Assembly: GCF_014646155.1 (NCBI RefSeq)
Contig: NZ_BMMX01000001.1
Span: 607,720 to 671,719, forward strand
Direction of reading: 5' to 3'
Source of the DNA: Mangrovihabitans endophyticus
GTDB taxonomy: Bacteria; Actinomycetota; Actinomycetes; Mycobacteriales; Micromonosporaceae
DNA length: 64,000 nucleotides
Position numbers and translations under genes: made by a program. The number at the start of each line of letters is the position of its first letter. Within the stretch, counting starts at the first letter, position 1. A model generated the notes under the pieces. The model saw only the letters and a program-made list of their open reading frames with translations. It did no database searches and was not told the DNA's origin. Of this stretch, positions 60,966 through 64,000 are shown in pieces.

Positions 60966-61736
60966 ATGGCGAAACGACTGCGGATGCTGATGCGAATGGG
61001 CAACCTGACCCGGACGGGCCAGGTCGGTGACGGCCGCGAGGAGGCGCTTGCCGACTATGTGCTCGCGCACGCGATTCCCGGGGACGTCGATGACGTGATC
61101 CGGCGGATCGACACCTACGCCTACCAGCATGCCACTTTGATCAATATCGGGGATGAGAAGGGGCTGCTGCTCGACGCGGCGGTCCGCCGGGTCCGGCCCC
61201 GGCTGCTGCTGGAACTCGGGACGTACTGCGGCTACAGCGCGCTGCGGATGGCCCGGGTGATGCCGCCCGACGCCCGGCTGTGCTCGATCGAGTTCAACGC
61301 CGCCAACGCCTCGGTCGCCCGGCGCATCTGGGACCATGCCGGCCTGGCGGACCGGGTCAGCGTGCTGCACGGCACGCTGGGCGACGACGGCCGCACCATC
61401 GAGCGCCTCGTCACCGAGCACGGCTTCGGGCCGGGGCGGCTGGACTTCCTCTTCGTCGATCACATCGCCCGGGCCTACCTGCCGGACCTGCGGCGCATCC
61501 TCGACCTGCGGTGGCTGCACCCGGGCTCGATCGTGCTGACCGACAACATGAAGGTGCCCGGCGCGCCGCACTACCGCGCCTATCTGCGCGAGCGCGAGGG
61601 CACCGAGTGGCGCACCCGTGAGCACCACACCCACGTCGAGTACCAGTCGTGGGTGAAGGACGTGGTGCTGGAGTCGGAATACCTGCCCACCACCGCGGGC
61701 CCCGCGAGGCCCCCGACGGAAAGGAACCACCGGTGA
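60966..61736 (+). CDS. Class I SAM-dependent O-methyltransferase (catechol-type)
   Basis: 256 aa from ATG 60966 (cggag upstream). The catechol O-methyltransferase-like pattern is clear: PRLLLELGTYCGYSALRMA (SAM motif), LCSIEFNAANASVARRIWDHAGLADRVSVLHG and LDFLFVDHIARAYLPDLRRI with a metal-binding Asp, then LTDNMKVPG. It requires Mg2+ and methylates vicinal diols or catechols. A catechol target would match the dimethoxyphenol ring of streptonigrin-like compounds. Stop overlaps the next GTG. Confidence 0.87.
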   Translation: MAKRLRMLMRMGNLTRTGQVGDGREEALADYVLAHAIPGDVDDVIRRIDTYAYQHATLINIGDEKGLLLDAAVRRVRPRLLLELGTYCGYSALRMARVMPPDARLCSIEFNAANASVARRIWDHAGLADRVSVLHGTLGDDGRTIERLVTEHGFGPGRLDFLFVDHIARAYLPDLRRILDLRWLHPGSIVLTDNMKVPGAPHYRAYLREREGTEWRTREHHTHVEYQSWVKDVVLESEYLPTTAGPARPPTERNHR

Positions 61737-62578
61737 CGGCGACGGCGGACAAGACCGCGATCCGAACCGCCCTGTGGCGGGCCCTGCATGTCCAGGCCGA
61801 TCCCCGGCCGCACGTGTTCGAGGACGACCTCGGCGCGCGGCTCGTCGCCCCGGACGGCGGCTGGCGTTCACGACCGGACATGGATCTGGCGCGCAGCGCC
61901 GGGGCGCGGGCGTCCATCGTGGCCCGCGCCCGGTTCATCGAGGACCTGGTCGTCGAACGGGCTGGAGAGGGCATCGGCCAGTACGTCATCCTCGGCGCCG
62001 GTCTCGACACGTTCGCGCAGCGGCGACCGCCCGGCGCCGCGGGCATGCGGGTCTTCGAAGTGGACCAGCCGGAGACGCAGGCGTGGAAGCGGGCGCGGCT
62101 GGCGGAACTGGGCTATCGGGTCCCCGAGGAGCTGCGCCTGGTCCCGGTCGACTTCGAGGCGGACGACGACTGGTGGCAGCGCCTGGTGCAGGAGGGCTTC
62201 GACCCGGCCCGCCCGGCGGTGCTGGCATGCTCCGGCGTCACCATGTACCTCACCCGGGACGCGGTCGCCGCCACGCTGCGCACGGCCGCTGCCCTCGCCG
62301 AGCGGTCCGTTCTGGTCATGACGTTCATGCAGCCGGTCGACCTGGTCGATCCGGCGGAGCGGGCCGCCCGGGAAGGTCTGGAGCGCGCCGCCCGCGCCGA
62401 CGGGACGCCGTTTCGCAGCTTCTTCGGCCCGCACGACATCCTGGCGCTGGCCAAGGAGGCCGGGTTCCGGCACGTCGAGCACGTCTCCGCGGCCGACCTC
62501 GCGGAGCGCTACTTCGCCGGCCGGGCCGACGGCCTCCGGCCGTCCACCATCGAAGAGCTCCTGCTCGCCACCGTCTGA
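61733..62578 (+). CDS. LCMT-family SAM methyltransferase, copy 3
   Basis: 281 aa from GTG 61733 (aaagga upstream), overlapping the O-methyltransferase stop (GTGA). Closest to copy 1 at 54160: AIRTALWRALHVQADPRPHVFEDDLGARL, IGQYVILGAGLDTFAQRR, VFEVDQPETQAWKRARLAELG, CSGVTMYLTRDAVAATL, and a RYFAGRADGLRPSTIEELL end. Likely works on a different hydroxyl or carboxyl of the same molecule. Confidence 0.85.
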   Translation: MTATADKTAIRTALWRALHVQADPRPHVFEDDLGARLVAPDGGWRSRPDMDLARSAGARASIVARARFIEDLVVERAGEGIGQYVILGAGLDTFAQRRPPGAAGMRVFEVDQPETQAWKRARLAELGYRVPEELRLVPVDFEADDDWWQRLVQEGFDPARPAVLACSGVTMYLTRDAVAATLRTAAALAERSVLVMTFMQPVDLVDPAERAAREGLERAARADGTPFRSFFGPHDILALAKEAGFRHVEHVSAADLAERYFAGRADGLRPSTIEELLLATV

Positions 62579-62594
62579 ACCGGCTTCGCGCCGC

Positions 62595-62647
62595 GCCACG
62601 GCCGCCGTGCGAGTGGGAAAATTTCCCACTCGCACGGCGGCCGTGGC
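62595..62647. terminator. 53-bp perfect palindrome between convergent genes
   Basis: Two 26-bp arms, gccacggccgccgtgcgagt then gggaaa and their exact complement, meet around a single central A. With the A/T-rich middle the hairpin can serve both strands, since both flanking genes converge on it (LCMT copy 3 and the HpaB-type gene). Confidence 0.75.
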
Positions 62648-62671
62648 CGTGCCGAGAACCTCCGGCTATCG

Positions 62672-64000
62672 CTACGACGATGGCTGGCTCTTCGCCGGGT
62701 AGATGCCGGTGAGCGGTCTGGTCGGCGGGGGAGGCGGCGCCATGCGCAGCACCTCGGGCGAGAGCGGGATGTCCAGGCCGGCCTCCGAGCCGGCGAGCGC
62801 CCGGTCGACCACCTGGTTGATCTCCCTCTTGTCCGCCCCGAGGTAGAGCCCGGCGGTCAGCCGCACCGGGTCGCCGCTGTAATAGTTCACGTACTGCATG
62901 AGCCGCTGGCCGAACCCGTCTCCGGCCACGTCCCACGCGAGCTTGAACAGGCGGACCCGCTCCTCGGCGGAGATCCCGGGACGCCCCCGCACGAACCGGT
63001 CGAGGAATGGGCGCAGCTCCTCGTTGGCGAAATCCGCGCCGGACGGGGCGTAGAAGAAGTTGCCCGCCGCCAGGATCTGGATGACCTCGACCATCCGGCG
63101 GTGCGTCGGCGCGGTCTGCATGAGGAACGCCATCATCCCCGGCAGGTACGGCACCCAGGTGCCGTCCGGCAACGGCGCGGCCAGGGCCTCGGCGCCGTAG
63201 AAGAGCGTGCGCAGGGTCTCCAGCCGCGAGATCAGGTCGCCGAGCTTCTCCTGGACGTGCAGGAAGCCGTCGATCCCGGTCGCGTCGGCGACCCGGACGG
63301 CGATGCCGCACATCAGCTCCAGCGACGCCAGGCTCCGCGCGCCGTTGACCACCAGGACGCTCGGGTCGTTGCCGAGCACCCGGTTGACCAGGTCGCGGCT
63401 GCCGGGGCGGCCGTCGACGACGACCCGGTCCCACGGGACCAGCACGTCGTCGAAGACGGCGATGCAGTCCATCTCCTCGAACCGGCTGCTGAGCGGGTGG
63501 TCGAACTCCGTCCGCCCGGCCGGCGCCACCGGCTCGCGGCAGATGAACTTCAGCCCGGGCGTGTCGATGGGGATCGCGAACACCACCGCGTAGTCGTCGT
63601 CGCCCGGGGCGATGCCGCCGAACGGGACGACCACCAGCTCCTCCGCGAACGGCGCCATGGTGCTGAGCATCTTCGCACCGCGCACCACGATGCCCTCCGC
63701 GGTCTCCCGCACCTTTCCCAGATGCAGAAACGGTTCCTCCTGCTGCGACGACGTCTTCGACCGGTCGATCGCCGGGTTGATCAACACGTGGGTCAGGAAC
63801 AGGTCGTTGTCCCGGACATGCTCGTAATAGCGGCGCGCATTCTCGCCGAATCGCTCGTCCAGCTCGCCGAAGACCGGCGCGTTGGTGTGCCAGCCCAGCA
63901 CGAACGCGTTCATGAAGTCCGGTGACCGGCCCATCATCCCGAAGGTGTGGTCGGCGCGGAGTTTGAAGTGGCGCCGCTTGGCGATCAGGTCATCCCGGCT
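62672..64000 (-). CDS. HpaB-type flavin-dependent aromatic hydroxylase, N-terminus beyond window edge
   Basis: Partial: at least 442 residues, frame open at base 64000. HpaB/4-hydroxyphenylacetate 3-monooxygenase family: DDLIAKRRHFKLRADHTFGMMGRSPDFMN at the visible N-terminus, NDLFLTHVLINPAIDR, VVRGAKMLSTMAPFAEELVV and a C-terminal MQYVNYYSGDPVR segment. These use FADH2 from a separate reductase to hydroxylate phenolic or aminophenolic rings. An FMN reductase is encoded at 26383 in the same locus. 3-Hydroxyanthranilate-derived rings are plausible substrates. Convergent with LCMT copy 3. Confidence 0.88.
   Translation of the reverse strand, partial: SRDDLIAKRRHFKLRADHTFGMMGRSPDFMNAFVLGWHTNAPVFGELDERFGENARRYYEHVRDNDLFLTHVLINPAIDRSKTSSQQEEPFLHLGKVRETAEGIVVRGAKMLSTMAPFAEELVVVPFGGIAPGDDDYAVVFAIPIDTPGLKFICREPVAPAGRTEFDHPLSSRFEEMDCIAVFDDVLVPWDRVVVDGRPGSRDLVNRVLGNDPSVLVVNGARSLASLELMCGIAVRVADATGIDGFLHVQEKLGDLISRLETLRTLFYGAEALAAPLPDGTWVPYLPGMMAFLMQTAPTHRRMVEVIQILAAGNFFYAPSGADFANEELRPFLDRFVRGRPGISAEERVRLFKLAWDVAGDGFGQRLMQYVNYYSGDPVRLTAGLYLGADKREINQVVDRALAGSEAGLDIPLSPEVLRMAPPPPPTRPLTGIYPAKSQPSS

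Overview
This is a high-GC actinomycete chromosome segment. The evidence is strong GC3 bias, GTG starts, 4-bp ATGA/GTGA overlaps, SARP/AfsR regulators and rare TTA codons. Gene style suggests Micromonosporaceae (Actinoplanes-like), but that is only a guess. No rRNA, tRNA, CRISPR array, NRPS or modular PKS is visible. Most of the window (about 13.4-64 kb) is a secondary-metabolite locus built from stand-alone enzymes.

Region 1 (1-10.9 kb) is extracellular carbohydrate and cell-wall work. A minus-strand operon encodes a GH172/DUF2961 protein with FG-GAP repeats, a lysozyme-like protein with FG-GAP repeats, and a GH43-type propeller protein cut by the window edge. A divergent secreted heparin-lyase-like protein follows, then a large AfsR-type regulator and a winged-helix/hydrolase fusion whose nucleophile serine is replaced. 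Region 2 (10.9-13.3 kb) holds a 92-bp inverted-repeat element, a divergent SDR/TetR pair with a palindromic operator, and a DinB-like protein.

Region 3 (13.4-36.25 kb) is an amide-bond-forming pathway without NRPS. A six-gene minus operon encodes an AMP-forming ligase, a flavin monooxygenase, two ATP-grasp ligases, an MFS exporter and an ArsR-rhodanese. A divergent five-gene operon encodes a quinone-oxidoreductase-like MDR, an MFS exporter, a TauD dioxygenase, an HpaI aldolase and a divergent cysteine-synthase-like enzyme. A SARP gene precedes a seven-gene run: AsnB-like, PrpF-like, acyl-CoA dehydrogenase, dihydroorotase-like, flavin monooxygenase, serine acetyltransferase and cysteine synthase. 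The product is unknown. The logic suggests beta-substituted alanines and cyclised amides joined by ligases.

Region 4 (36.3-64 kb) reads as a streptonigrin/lavendamycin-type alkaloid pathway. A minus operon (DAHP synthase, EntA-like SDR, PhzD-like isochorismatase, PhzE-like ADIC synthase, FAD/NAD protein) should supply 3-hydroxyanthranilate. A plus run encodes a TetR, a domesticated IS701-type transposase with TTA codons, two paralogous DAO-type flavin oxidases around an MFS exporter and a cucumopine-synthase-like (candidate Pictet-Spengler) protein, and a methyltransferase-cupin-aminotransferase triad like MarI/MarH/MarG for beta-methyltryptophan. Tailoring genes follow: VOC, a StrR-like regulator, three LCMT-family methyltransferases, a P450, two O-methyltransferases and an HpaB-type hydroxylase that runs off the end. 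An RHH-VOC-MFS group with shared operator-like sites looks like a self-resistance cassette.

It is not clear whether regions 3 and 4 are two adjacent clusters or one hybrid. Each has its own regulators and exporters. No aromatic ring-cleaving Rieske enzyme is visible within the window, so a lavendamycin-like (indole-retaining) product is as plausible as a streptonigrin-like one.
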